A stretch of 64,000 nucleotides of DNA from an uncultured Bacteroidia bacterium. Lineage in GTDB: Bacteria > Bacteroidota > Bacteroidia > Bacteroidales > UBA932. Each line of letters opens with the position of its first letter. Position 1 is the first letter of the stretch. The translations under genes were made by a program, and so were the position numbers. The stretch covers positions 1-64,000 of the forward strand of contig CACZKE010000005.1 of the NCBI GenBank assembly GCA_902781705.1. Direction: 5' to 3'. The notes below the pieces were generated by a model. It did not search any database. It worked only from the letters and a program-made list of their open reading frames with translations, and was not told where the DNA came from. Below, piece by piece: positions 18,116-25,843 of this stretch.

Positions 18116-18499
18116 TTACTTCTTAGATTTCTTCGGACGCTTGGCACCATAGAGGGAACGGGACTGAGTCCGTCCGTCGACGCCAGCGGTATCCAAAGCT
18201 CCTCTAAGGATGTGGTAACGGACACCCGGGAGATCCTTGACACGGCCGCCACGCACCAGCACGATGCTGTGCTCCTGGAGGTTGTGTCCTTCGCCCGGAA
18301 TGTAGGCATTGACCTCTTTCGCGTTGGAAAGACGGACACGCGCGACCTTACGCATCGCGGAGTTCGGCTTTTTAGGGGTCGTCGTGTAAACACGAAGACA
18401 AACGCCACGCTTCTGAGGGCAAGCATCCAGCGCACGAGACTTGCTCTTCACTTCGAGCTGCTCGCGTCCTTTGCGGACCAACTGTTGAATAGTAGGCAT
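18116..18499 (-). CDS. rpsL: 30S ribosomal protein S12
   Basis: A 127-residue protein of the decoding centre and first gene of the str operon. The streptomycin-relevant segments [13 protein letters not shown] and [13 protein letters not shown] carry the wild-type Lys residues, so no resistance change is seen. The C-terminus KRPKKSKK is typical. A strong promoter lies about 75 nt upstream and the leader holds a small hairpin. Confidence 0.97.
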   Translation of the reverse strand: MPTIQQLVRKGREQLEVKSKSRALDACPQKRGVCLRVYTTTPKKPNSAMRKVARVRLSNAKEVNAYIPGEGHNLQEHSIVLVRGGRVKDLPGVRYHILRGALDTAGVDGRTQSRSLYGAKRPKKSKK

Positions 18500-18541
18500 A
18501 AATGTTTGTTAATAAAATAAATAAGTGTTGTTTCCCAGCCG

Positions 18542-18603
18542 GCGGGAGTCTCCGTCCCGCTTTTTGGGGCTGCAAAGATACGCAAAAAAATTTAATTAAC
18601 AAA
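18542..18603 (-). promoter_or_regulatory. Promoter and leader hairpin of the rpsL-rpsG-fusA-rpsJ operon
   Basis: On the minus strand, TTG (18602-18600), a 19 nt spacer and TATCTTTG (18580-18573) form a perfect Bacteroidetes promoter. Downstream in the leader, GCGGGA and TCCCGC (18560-18542) form a hairpin with a 7 nt loop, a candidate for autogenous control by a ribosomal protein. An A/T-rich tract lies between the promoter elements. Confidence 0.7.
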
Positions 18604-18628
18604 GTTTTCAACAGGCCGCAGAATATGC

Positions 18629-18636
18629 TATATTTG
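18629..18636 (+). promoter_or_regulatory. -7 box of the GH88 gene
   Basis: TATATTTG ends 5 nt before the ATG at 18642. The signal peptide requires that ATG, so the transcript is probably leaderless or nearly so. The region is shared back to back with the str operon promoter. Confidence 0.55.
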
Positions 18637-18641
18637 CAAGT

Positions 18642-19847
18642 ATGAGACGATTGACCCTGCTTCTGGCCGCCTTGGCGGCCCTTTCCTGCACCGGCTCCCC
18701 CCGGCAGGAAACCATGGCGGACCTGCGCGCGCGCGTGATTGAGCGTGCACGGGTGCAGACAGTATATATGGACAGCCTCCTGACGGACGGTCGCTGCCCC
18801 CGGACGTTCCAGGGGGACTCGCTGGTGACCACCGACATCGGCTGGTGGTGCAGCGGGTTCTACCCCGGCGTGCTGTGGCAGGTGTACGAGGCGACGGAGG
18901 ACACGCTCTTCCGGGACCTGGCCGTGAAGCATACCCTTCCGCTGGCAGGGCTCCTTGAGCGCAACACCGACCACGACATCGGCTTCCAGCTGATGTCCTC
19001 CTTCGGCAAGATGGCCCGTCACCTTCCTTCCGACGACCCTTCCTGTCATTCCGAGCGAAGCGAAGGAATCTCTCCCAAAACCGTCCTTACCCGCGGTGCC
19101 GGAATCCTCGCCGCCCGCCTCGACCCGGCGGTCGGCGTCATCCGCAGCTGGAACGGGAACCAGTGGAACTACCCCGTCATCATCGACAACATGATGAACC
19201 TGGAACTGCTGATGGAATATGGGGACCGGGCGGTCGCGGAAAGGCACGCCCTCACCACCGCGGCGAACCACTTCCGGGAGGATGGAACCACCTGGCACCT
19301 CGTGGATTATGCCGACGACGGCTCAGTCCTCGGCAAGCAGACGGTTCAGGGCTATGCCGACGATTCGGCCTGGGCGCGCGGCCAGGCATGGGCCCTGTAC
19401 GGCTATGCGATGATGGCCCGGGAGGAGCGAAAGATCGGCAACGAAGACCTGGCGAAAACCTTTTACGAGGTCTCGGCGAAGCTGGAAGGCTGGATCCTCC
19501 CCCGCCTCCCGGAAGACGGCGTCCCGTACTGGGATTTCTCGCAGACGGACTGCCGGGACGCATCGGCCGGCGCCATCATCGCCTGCGGACTCCTCCAGCT
19601 CTGGGAATTCCGCGGCCGGACCCCGGACGATCCCGCCCTCGCCATGGCCGAACGCATCCTCCGCACCCTCGCCTCGCCGGAGTACCTCGTGGAACCCCGC
19701 ACCCACGGCGGCTTCCTCCTGAAGCACTCCGTGGGCAGCCTCCCCGGACACTCCGAGGTGGATGTCCCGTTGACCTATGCCGATTACTATTTCCTGGAGG
19801 CGCTGTCGCTGTTTCCCGTCTCGGTTACACCCTTGAAGGTCAATTGA
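18642..19847 (+). CDS. GH88 unsaturated uronyl hydrolase, lipoprotein, with an embedded repeat
   Basis: A 401-residue enzyme that removes the 4,5-unsaturated uronic acid left by polysaccharide lyases. The probable lipoprotein signal ends ALSC (Cys16). Family motifs are WWCSGFYPGVLW, IIDNMMNLELLM, YADDSAWARGQAWALYGYAM and PYWDFSQTDCRDASAGAIIA. Around residues 135-144 an extra CHSERSEGIS is encoded by a copy of the dispersed repeat (19044-19073), inserted in frame in a surface-like loop after MARHLPSDDPS. The gene is uninterrupted, so the protein probably tolerates it. The heparinase-like lyase 69 bp downstream is its natural partner: the lyase makes the unsaturated ends and GH88 trims them. 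Confidence 0.88.
   Translation: MRRLTLLLAALAALSCTGSPRQETMADLRARVIERARVQTVYMDSLLTDGRCPRTFQGDSLVTTDIGWWCSGFYPGVLWQVYEATEDTLFRDLAVKHTLPLAGLLERNTDHDIGFQLMSSFGKMARHLPSDDPSCHSERSEGISPKTVLTRGAGILAARLDPAVGVIRSWNGNQWNYPVIIDNMMNLELLMEYGDRAVAERHALTTAANHFREDGTTWHLVDYADDGSVLGKQTVQGYADDSAWARGQAWALYGYAMMAREERKIGNEDLAKTFYEVSAKLEGWILPRLPEDGVPYWDFSQTDCRDASAGAIIACGLLQLWEFRGRTPDDPALAMAERILRTLASPEYLVEPRTHGGFLLKHSVGSLPGHSEVDVPLTYADYYFLEALSLFPVSVTPLKVN
19044..19073 (+). repeat. Dispersed GAAGCGAA repeat, copy inside GH88
   Basis: The 30 bp copy begins TGTCATTCCGAGCGAAGCGA and ends AGGAATCTC. It keeps the reading frame and adds about ten residues to GH88. Related copies are at 22350-22390, 22442-22476, 52161-52187, 54761-54787 and 56871-56899. 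Confidence 0.8.
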
Positions 19848-19873
19848 TTACGCATAGTTCCCTGGTACATTTG
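19844..19873 (+). promoter_or_regulatory. Promoter of the heparinase-like lyase gene
   Basis: TTG at 19844-19846, a 19 nt spacer and TACATTTG at 19866-19873 match consensus exactly. The -33 element overlaps the GH88 stop codon. The leader of roughly 40 nt contains a small CGGGGAATTTCCCG hairpin. Confidence 0.7.
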
Positions 19874-19916
19874 CACCGGGGAATTTCCCGTAACACACTA
19901 ATAACCAAGCAGATAA

Positions 19917-21920
19917 ATGAGACGACTATTCGTACTTTCCGGAGTGCTGCTCGGAATGATGGTTTTCGCCCAGGCGCAGGAGCCCGGGCCGCATCCGCGG
20001 CTGCTGGTCTCCAACCAAGAGCGGGGACAGGACGAGGGGTACTCCACTCATTACGAGTATTCCCTGAAGGACCTGCAGCGGTGCGTGGGCGGGAATCCGG
20101 TGGCCCGGCAGGCGGACAGCGTGATCGTCGCGTTCTGCGACGCCGTGCTGGACGAGCCGCCGGCGACGCGGAAGATGATCGGCAGGAGGCTCCTCCATAC
20201 TTCCCGGGCGGCCCTCAAGCGCATCTTCTGGCTCGGATATACCTACCGGGTCCATGGCGGAGAGGCGTACGCACGGAAGGCCATCGACGAGATGCTGGCC
20301 GTGAGCGCATTCTCCGACTGGAATCCCGCGCACTTCCTGGACGTCGGGGAAATGACGATGGCCGTCGCGATCGGCTATGACTGGCTGTATGACAAGATGA
20401 CGCCCCGTGAGCGGAAGACCGTGGCCCGGGCGATCATCGACAAGGGCCTCAAACCGGCGCTGAACCCGAATGACGCCTGGTTCTATACCAGCGAAATCAA
20501 CTGGAACTCCGTCTGCAACGCCGGGATGGTGTACGGCGCCCTCGCGGTATGGGAAGAGGACCCGGACTTCTGCCGGTCGATGCTGCTGAAATCCCTGGAA
20601 TCCAACAAATTGGCCTATAAGGCCTATGAAGGCGGCGGTTACCCGGAAGGTTATAACTATTGGGGCTACGGCACCTCGTTCCAACTGATGCTGGCGGCCG
20701 CCGTCAATTATGCGTTCCCCGGAAAAGACGGCCTTTATGTAGACAACAGGTCCCTCTCTTTCGATTTTGTCCGTTTCACCTCCACCCCGGCCGGAAACTG
20801 TTTCAGTTTCTCGGATGCCTACCGGAAGGCAACGGGGCATTATATGCAGGTCTGGGGGAACCGATGGGGACTCTATCCCGAAATCCGGATCATGGAGGAA
20901 ACCGGCTTCGAGCGGCTGTGTGAAGAGCGCCTGTTCCCGATGTTCCTCATCGGCCTGGCCGGGCACGGGATGAGCGCCGACGTTCCCGTGGACCATTATT
21001 TCCAATGCGGCGGAACGACTCCCGTCTTCATCTACCGCAGCGGCTGGCGCTCCCGGGACGATGACTACCTGGGCATCAAAGGCGGGCTCACGATGTCCAG
21101 CCACTCGCACTGCGACCAAGGCTCCTTCTACTTCGAGTCCGACGGTGTCACCTGGGCGACGGACCTCGGAATGCAGAACTACAACTCGCTGGAAACTGCC
21201 GGCGTGGATCTCTGGGACATGACGCAGGACAGCGAGCGCTGGAGCGTCTTCCGCATCGGCCCGTTCTCGCATAACATCCTGACGGTCAATGGACACACGC
21301 CCAAGGTCAATCACCCCGCATCTTTTTCCCGCACCTGGATGCCGGAAGAGGGCGCCCGTCAGAACCGTATCGGTGCGGAGATGGACCTGACCGGACTCTA
21401 CACCGAAGACCTGGATTCCTGCAGGCGGGCCGTCTATCTTTGGGACGGAGACCTGCACGTGATGGACCTTGTCCAGGCCGGCGATTCGGTTTGCACCGTC
21501 CGCTGGGCCATGTGTACCGAGGCGCCGGACGTGTCCCTGTGCCCGAACCCCCGGTTCGCGGAACCAAAGTGCCCTGAAGCCGACCAGGATTTCATCCTCC
21601 GCAGCGGCTGGCACCAGCGATACCTGTCCGCCGAACTGCTGGACGAACGGCTCGGCGACTTTCCGGGACCGGGATGGGGACCCTTGGAGGTCGAATACCA
21701 CGAGGGTGATTTCGAGGACATCCTCCCCGACGGACTTCCTGCCCTTCACGCGCGCATCTGGCCCACCACCTACGACCCGGCCGCTTCGGAAATCGATGGC
21801 ATGCAGTATCTGCACGAGACCGACGTGGCGAATCCCGAAACCTCGCTCGTCGGCTATACGTTCACGCTGCAGCCTCACCAGAAGGTGGTGCTGCACGTAT
21901 GTTTGTCGAGGGTTTTATAG
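19917..21920 (+). CDS. Heparinase II/III-family polysaccharide lyase
   Basis: A 667-residue secreted protein with a signal peptide (MRRLFVLSGVLLGMMVFAQAQ). The N-terminal alpha/alpha toroid includes AIGYDWLYDKMTPRERKTV and the conserved EINWNSVCNAGMVYGALAV, which aligns with the catalytic Asn region of heparinase II. EGGGYPEGYNYWGYGTSF carries the likely catalytic Tyr. The beta-sandwich part follows (MSSHSHCDQGSFYFESDG, GPFSHNILTVNG), with a His in the SHSHCDQGSF motif. It cleaves uronic-acid polysaccharides by beta-elimination; the substrate cannot be read from sequence. GH88 upstream supports a uronate-containing glycan such as a glycosaminoglycan, ulvan or pectic polymer. Confidence 0.8.
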   Translation: MRRLFVLSGVLLGMMVFAQAQEPGPHPRLLVSNQERGQDEGYSTHYEYSLKDLQRCVGGNPVARQADSVIVAFCDAVLDEPPATRKMIGRRLLHTSRAALKRIFWLGYTYRVHGGEAYARKAIDEMLAVSAFSDWNPAHFLDVGEMTMAVAIGYDWLYDKMTPRERKTVARAIIDKGLKPALNPNDAWFYTSEINWNSVCNAGMVYGALAVWEEDPDFCRSMLLKSLESNKLAYKAYEGGGYPEGYNYWGYGTSFQLMLAAAVNYAFPGKDGLYVDNRSLSFDFVRFTSTPAGNCFSFSDAYRKATGHYMQVWGNRWGLYPEIRIMEETGFERLCEERLFPMFLIGLAGHGMSADVPVDHYFQCGGTTPVFIYRSGWRSRDDDYLGIKGGLTMSSHSHCDQGSFYFESDGVTWATDLGMQNYNSLETAGVDLWDMTQDSERWSVFRIGPFSHNILTVNGHTPKVNHPASFSRTWMPEEGARQNRIGAEMDLTGLYTEDLDSCRRAVYLWDGDLHVMDLVQAGDSVCTVRWAMCTEAPDVSLCPNPRFAEPKCPEADQDFILRSGWHQRYLSAELLDERLGDFPGPGWGPLEVEYHEGDFEDILPDGLPALHARIWPTTYDPAASEIDGMQYLHETDVANPETSLVGYTFTLQPHQKVVLHVCLSRVL

Positions 21921-21960
21921 GTCACGTCATTCGCTTAACCCTGCATGGCTTAGCTATCAA

Positions 21961-22053
21961 GCGCGCGTCCCCTGCTTGATTTTGGACCGGGACCTGCAAA
22001 AAAGGTCATAAACGCACTTCCCCTGCCTAAAACTGGACCGGGACGTGCGTTTT
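21961..22053. repeat. Two tandem hairpin units between convergent genes
   Basis: Two similar 30 nt units, 21968-21997 and 22019-22048, 51 nt apart, share TCCCCTGC at the left and TGGACCGGGAC at the right. Each folds: GTCCC (21967-21971) with GGGAC (21989-21993), and CGCAC-T-TCCC (22013-22022) with GGGA-C-GTGCG (22040-22049, one mismatch). The second is followed by TTTT and could terminate the lyase transcript. The duplication suggests a REP-like element. Confidence 0.6.
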
Positions 22054-22055
22054 CC

Positions 22056-22658
22056 CTAGCGCTCGTAGGCGAGGCGTTCCGTGCCGTCCTGGAGCCAGAT
22101 GATGCCGCAGTAGGTGAAGCCGTGCTTGCCGATGAGGTGCTGCATGATGCGGTTGTCGCGGTGGGTGTCGATGCGGAGATGAGCGTAGCGGACTGCGGCG
22201 TAATCGATTATCGTTGAAAATATTCCGTGAACCTCCGGGTAACTCGCCATCCGATGGATGACGCCGTACGGCTCATCGGTGAGCCAGGCGCCGTCGATGA
22301 CGTCGTAAGTGGGTTCGGGAGATGGAAGGAGGGCGAAGTAGGCGACGATAGATTTCTCGACTCCGCCTTCGGCTCCGCTCGAAATGACAGAAGAACCGTT
22401 GCTCCGATTGACAGCGTACCCGTCGCCCGGAGTGATGACCTTGTCATCTCGACCAAGCGAAGCGCGTGGAGAGATCTCATCACGCAAAATGACGTACCCT
22501 CCGCCGCGGTCGATGTCGCGGAGGAGGAGGGAGTCGTCGGGAAAGCCGGGGGCGGACCACTGCTCGAGGTTGCCGTCGGCGCGCATGATGGCCTTGGCGG
22601 CCTCGAAGACGGGCCGCAGGGCGGGAAGGTCGAAGGGAGTGGCCGGGCGGATTACCAC
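22056..22658 (-). CDS. GNAT-family N-acetyltransferase with an internal repeat insertion
   Basis: A 200-residue acetyl-CoA-dependent acetyltransferase beginning MVIRPATPFDLPALRPVFEA. Family features at the C-terminal side are GAWLTDEPYGVIHRMAS and HLRIDTHRDNRIMQHLIGKH, followed by FTYCGIIWL. Between GGGYVI (about residue 55) and VAYFALLPSPEPTYD (about 106) lie some 43 residues encoded by two oppositely oriented copies of the dispersed repeat and a spacer. Close relatives, as I recall them, have only a few residues there and about 155-160 in total, so this is an in-frame insertion. Its start overlaps the nitroreductase stop by 7 bp, so the two genes are co-transcribed. The substrate is unknown. 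Confidence 0.8.
   Translation of the reverse strand: MVIRPATPFDLPALRPVFEAAKAIMRADGNLEQWSAPGFPDDSLLLRDIDRGGGYVILRDEISPRASLGRDDKVITPGDGYAVNRSNGSSVISSGAEGGVEKSIVAYFALLPSPEPTYDVIDGAWLTDEPYGVIHRMASYPEVHGIFSTIIDYAAVRYAHLRIDTHRDNRIMQHLIGKHGFTYCGIIWLQDGTERLAYER
22350..22476. repeat. Inverted pair of the dispersed repeat inside the GNAT gene
   Basis: A minus-oriented copy (22350-22390, ending GCTCGAAATGACA) and a plus-oriented copy (22442-22476, starting TGTCATCTCGACCAAGCGAA) flank about 50 bp. The whole unit stays in frame with the acetyltransferase and resembles a small composite or MITE-like insertion. Confidence 0.7.
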
Positions 22659-23272
22659 TTATCGTAGTGGATGTTTTCGGGCTTCCACTTGTCCTTGGGC
22701 TGGTCGTCGCCGCCGGGGTAGCCGCAAGGGACGATGCAGTAAGGAGTTACGTTTTCGGGAAGTCCCAGGACTTCACGGGCCGGGTTCATCCGGTCGTCAT
22801 ACGGATAGCAGGCGGTCCAGACGGCACCGAGGCCGAGCGCTTCGGCGGCGAGGAGAAGGTTCTCCGTCGCGGCGGCGCAGTCGGCCGTCCAGTTGTGGTT
22901 CTCGACGAGGACGGGCTCGGCATCGGCCTCGCCGCGGGGACGGCGGAGGACGGTGGTCTCACCGCATACGACGAACACGACGGGGGCCTTCGCGATCATC
23001 TTGTTGAAGCCGCCGGCCAGGACGTCCTTCACGGCCTGGTCACGGACGACGACAAAGCGCCACGGCTGGACGTTCATGCCGGTCGGAGCCGCCATCGCGG
23101 CGCGGAGCATCGTCTCCACCTGCGCATCGGTGACATTCTGGTCCGTATAGGTGCGGACGCTCTTGCGGGACATGATCGTCTCCAGGGCAGAAGGGGCGGT
23201 CTCCTGCTGCTTGGGAGCGCAGGCCGCGGCGGTCAGAAGGGTAGCCATCAGAATAAACTTCGCTATTTTCAT
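22652..23272 (-). CDS. Nitroreductase-family lipoprotein
   Basis: A 206-residue FMN-dependent oxidoreductase of the nitroreductase fold. Motifs are IMSRKSVRTYTDQNVTD (FMN phosphate Arg and Ser), AAPTGMNVQPWRFVVV, NLLLAAEALGLGAVWTACYP, and the C-terminal CGYPGGDDQPKDKW. Unusually for a cytoplasmic-type enzyme it has a lipoprotein signal ending AAAC (Cys18), so it is probably membrane-anchored and exported; similar lipidated nitroreductases occur in other Bacteroidales. The electron acceptor is unknown. It is co-transcribed with the GNAT gene (7 bp overlap) from a promoter with TATCTTTG at 23301-23294 (minus strand), 21 nt before its ATG. Confidence 0.85.
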   Translation of the reverse strand: MKIAKFILMATLLTAAACAPKQQETAPSALETIMSRKSVRTYTDQNVTDAQVETMLRAAMAAPTGMNVQPWRFVVVRDQAVKDVLAGGFNKMIAKAPVVFVVCGETTVLRRPRGEADAEPVLVENHNWTADCAAATENLLLAAEALGLGAVWTACYPYDDRMNPAREVLGLPENVTPYCIVPCGYPGGDDQPKDKWKPENIHYDKW

Positions 23273-23293
23273 TTCATAAACCTTTATCTACGG

Positions 23294-23353
23294 CAAAGAT
23301 ACGTTTTTTCCGGAATTCCCGGTTGCCGATATGCCGAAGTTTCACTATCTTCG
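23294..23353. promoter_or_regulatory. Divergent promoters of the nitroreductase and GH2 genes
   Basis: On the minus strand, TATCTTTG (23301-23294) serves the nitroreductase. On the plus strand, TTG (23323-23325), a 20 nt spacer and TATCTTCG (23346-23353) serve the GH2 gene. The plus -7 box ends 6 nt before the GH2 ATG, another near-leaderless arrangement. Confidence 0.6.
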
Positions 23354-23359
23354 CGTATT

Positions 23360-25843
23360 ATGAAGAAACTGTCCCTTTGTCTCGCGATAGCGGCGCTCGC
23401 CGCGTCGGCCGCCGCCCAGCCCGCCGGCCGCCAGCCGTTCAACGAAGGATGGACCTTCGAGAAGGACGGTGTACGGAAAACCCTGGACCTGCCCCATGAC
23501 TGGGGCGTGGAAGGCACCTTCAAACAGGAGTACCCCGGCGAAAGCGGGAAGCTCGCCTGGTGGGGAAAGGCCTCCTACACCAAGACCCTGGAACTCACTG
23601 CGGAAGACCTTCAGAAGGACATCGACCTGGAGATTGACGGCGCCATGTCGCACGCCACGGTGACGGTCAACGGCATGGATCTCGGCGGCTGGCCCTACGG
23701 CTATGCCTCCTTCGCCATCCGGCTGAACCCGGCACTGCAGGAAGGAGCCAATGAGATCCGGGTGGACATCGACAATCCCGAGGAATCCTCCCGCTGGTAT
23801 CCTGGCGGCGGCATCTACCGCAACGTCTGGCTCACCAAAACGGAAAAGACCTCCGTCGCGCACTGGGGCACCTATGTCACCACGGACATCAAGAATGTCC
23901 GGAAACTGGAGAAATCCACCTTCTGGTTCGCGGAGAACAGCCCCTCCAAGAAATTCACGGCCGATGCCGAGGTCCGGCTGGACGTCACCCTCAAGCACGC
24001 CGGAGAGCCGGTGGTGGGCGTGATCTCCACCCGCATCATCCGGCGGGAAAAGCAGCGGACGGGCGGATCCGTCGACCGCATCCTGGCCGAGACCCGGAGC
24101 GTCGAGCGCCTGGAAGACGGAAGGACCTACACCCAGACTTTCGAGGTGGAGCAAGTCTCGCTCTGGGACCCGGAATATCCCCAGATGTACATCGCCCGGA
24201 CCGTCGTGGAGCCCATGGACGGGCCGAAGGACGTGTATGAGACCCCCTTCGCCTTCCGCCAGGCCGAATGGAAAGCCGACGGCTTCTACCTCAACGGCGA
24301 AAAGACCTTCCTCAAAGGCGTGTGCCTCCACCACGACGCAGGCGCCCTCGGGGCCGTCTGGAATGACGACGCCTGGGTCCGCCGGTTCAAGAAGCTCCGG
24401 GAGATGGGCTGCAACGCCATCCGCACCTCGCACAATCCCCCGGCCCCGGAACTGCTGGACCTGTGCGACCGGATGGGTTTCCTGGTGATGGACGAGTTCA
24501 CGGACACCTGGACCGTGCCCAAGAAGAAGCACGGCTACGCCGAACTCTTTGACGAGTGGGCGGAGAAGGACCTCGTGGCGATGATCCACCGCGACCGCAA
24601 CCACCCGTCCGTCATCATCTGGTCCATCGGCAACGAGTGCGGCGAGCAGGGGGACAGCACGAAATGGTGGATCCCTGAGAAACTTACGGACATCTGCCAC
24701 CGCGAGGACCCCACCCGCCCCACCACGGCCGGCAACGACAACCCGTGGGCGGCGTCCCAGGGTTATGCGGAGACCATCGACGTCTATGGATTCAATTACA
24801 AACCGCACCTGTATGCGGAGTTCGTGAAGGACCATCCCGGCCAGCCGGTGTACGGTTCCGAGACGGCCTCCTGCATCTCCACCCGCGGCTACTATCTCTT
24901 CCCCGTCGCGGAGGAAAAAGGAAAAGGCTGGACGCTGGATGCGCCTTTCCAGGTGAGTTCCTACGACCTGTACGCCCCCGGATGGGCATCCAAACCCGAT
25001 TACGAGTGGGAATTCGAGGACATGGTTCCCGAGTGCGCCGGCGAGTTCGTCTGGACCGGCTACGACTACCTGGGCGAGCCCACGCCCTTCAACATGGACC
25101 CGTCCGTGCTGACCAACTTCCACACCGAGGAGGAAAAGGAAGCCTTCAAGAAGATGGTCGCCGGCTGGGGACAGACCATCGCCGACGTCCCGCTTCCGTC
25201 CCGGAGTTCGTACTTCGGGATCATGGACCTCGCCGGGTTCCCGAAGGACCGCTTCTGGCTGTACCAGGCCCGCTGGCGTCCGGAAAAACCCCTGGTCCAC
25301 ATCCTTCCGCACTGGACCTGGCCCGGCCGCGAAGGCCAGGTGACCCCGGTCCATGTCTATACCACCGGCGACAGCGCCGAACTGCTGATCAACGGCAAGT
25401 CGCAGGGAATCAAGAAGAAAGAAGGCTACCGCATCCGCTGGGACGAGGTCGTCTATGAACCCGGAACCCTGAAAGTGGTTGCCTACAAGGACGGGCAGCC
25501 CTGGGCCGAGGCCGAAACAAAGACGGCCGGAAAGCCCGCCACCGCCTCCTTGGAGGTCGATTACGCCGGCGAGGACCTGACCTTCGTCACCGCCCGCATC
25601 CTGGACGGCGCCGAAGTGGAAGTCCTGCAGGCCCATAACCACCTGTCGTTCAGCATCTCCGGTCCCGGCGAGATTCTCGCGACCGATGCCGGCGACCCCA
25701 CGTCCCACGCCCCGTTCCACAGCCCCGAAACCGACGCCTTCAACGGGCTCGCCTCCGCCATCGTCCGGCGCACCGGCCCCGGCGAAATCATCCTTTCCGT
25801 CTCATCCCCCGGTCTCAAAGGCCGGAAAATCACTCTCCCATAA
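23360..25843 (+). CDS. GH2-family glycoside hydrolase (beta-galactosidase-like)
   Basis: An 827-residue secreted enzyme with signal peptide MKKLSLCLAIAALAASAAAQ. The order is an N-terminal sugar-binding sandwich (WTFEKDGVRKTLDLPHDWGV), an immunoglobulin-like domain, and a TIM barrel with MGCNAIRTSHNPPAPELLDL, acid/base Glu in IIWSIGNECGEQ (about residue 425) and nucleophile Glu in PVYGSETASC (about 500). C-terminal beta domains follow (HWTWPGREGQVTPVHVYTTG). It removes terminal beta-linked sugars, probably galactose, though beta-glucuronidase or another specificity is possible. The start at 23360 was chosen because the signal peptide begins there; the ORF extends upstream without coding signal. 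The S9 peptidase ATG follows its stop directly. Confidence 0.9.
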   Translation: MKKLSLCLAIAALAASAAAQPAGRQPFNEGWTFEKDGVRKTLDLPHDWGVEGTFKQEYPGESGKLAWWGKASYTKTLELTAEDLQKDIDLEIDGAMSHATVTVNGMDLGGWPYGYASFAIRLNPALQEGANEIRVDIDNPEESSRWYPGGGIYRNVWLTKTEKTSVAHWGTYVTTDIKNVRKLEKSTFWFAENSPSKKFTADAEVRLDVTLKHAGEPVVGVISTRIIRREKQRTGGSVDRILAETRSVERLEDGRTYTQTFEVEQVSLWDPEYPQMYIARTVVEPMDGPKDVYETPFAFRQAEWKADGFYLNGEKTFLKGVCLHHDAGALGAVWNDDAWVRRFKKLREMGCNAIRTSHNPPAPELLDLCDRMGFLVMDEFTDTWTVPKKKHGYAELFDEWAEKDLVAMIHRDRNHPSVIIWSIGNECGEQGDSTKWWIPEKLTDICHREDPTRPTTAGNDNPWAASQGYAETIDVYGFNYKPHLYAEFVKDHPGQPVYGSETASCISTRGYYLFPVAEEKGKGWTLDAPFQVSSYDLYAPGWASKPDYEWEFEDMVPECAGEFVWTGYDYLGEPTPFNMDPSVLTNFHTEEEKEAFKKMVAGWGQTIADVPLPSRSSYFGIMDLAGFPKDRFWLYQARWRPEKPLVHILPHWTWPGREGQVTPVHVYTTGDSAELLINGKSQGIKKKEGYRIRWDEVVYEPGTLKVVAYKDGQPWAEAETKTAGKPATASLEVDYAGEDLTFVTARILDGAEVEVLQAHNHLSFSISGPGEILATDAGDPTSHAPFHSPETDAFNGLASAIVRRTGPGEIILSVSSPGLKGRKITLP

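Noticed and set aside
18116-18499. Streptomycin-resistance change in rpsL
   Set aside because: Both key Lys residues (in TPKKPNS and RVKDLPG) are wild type.
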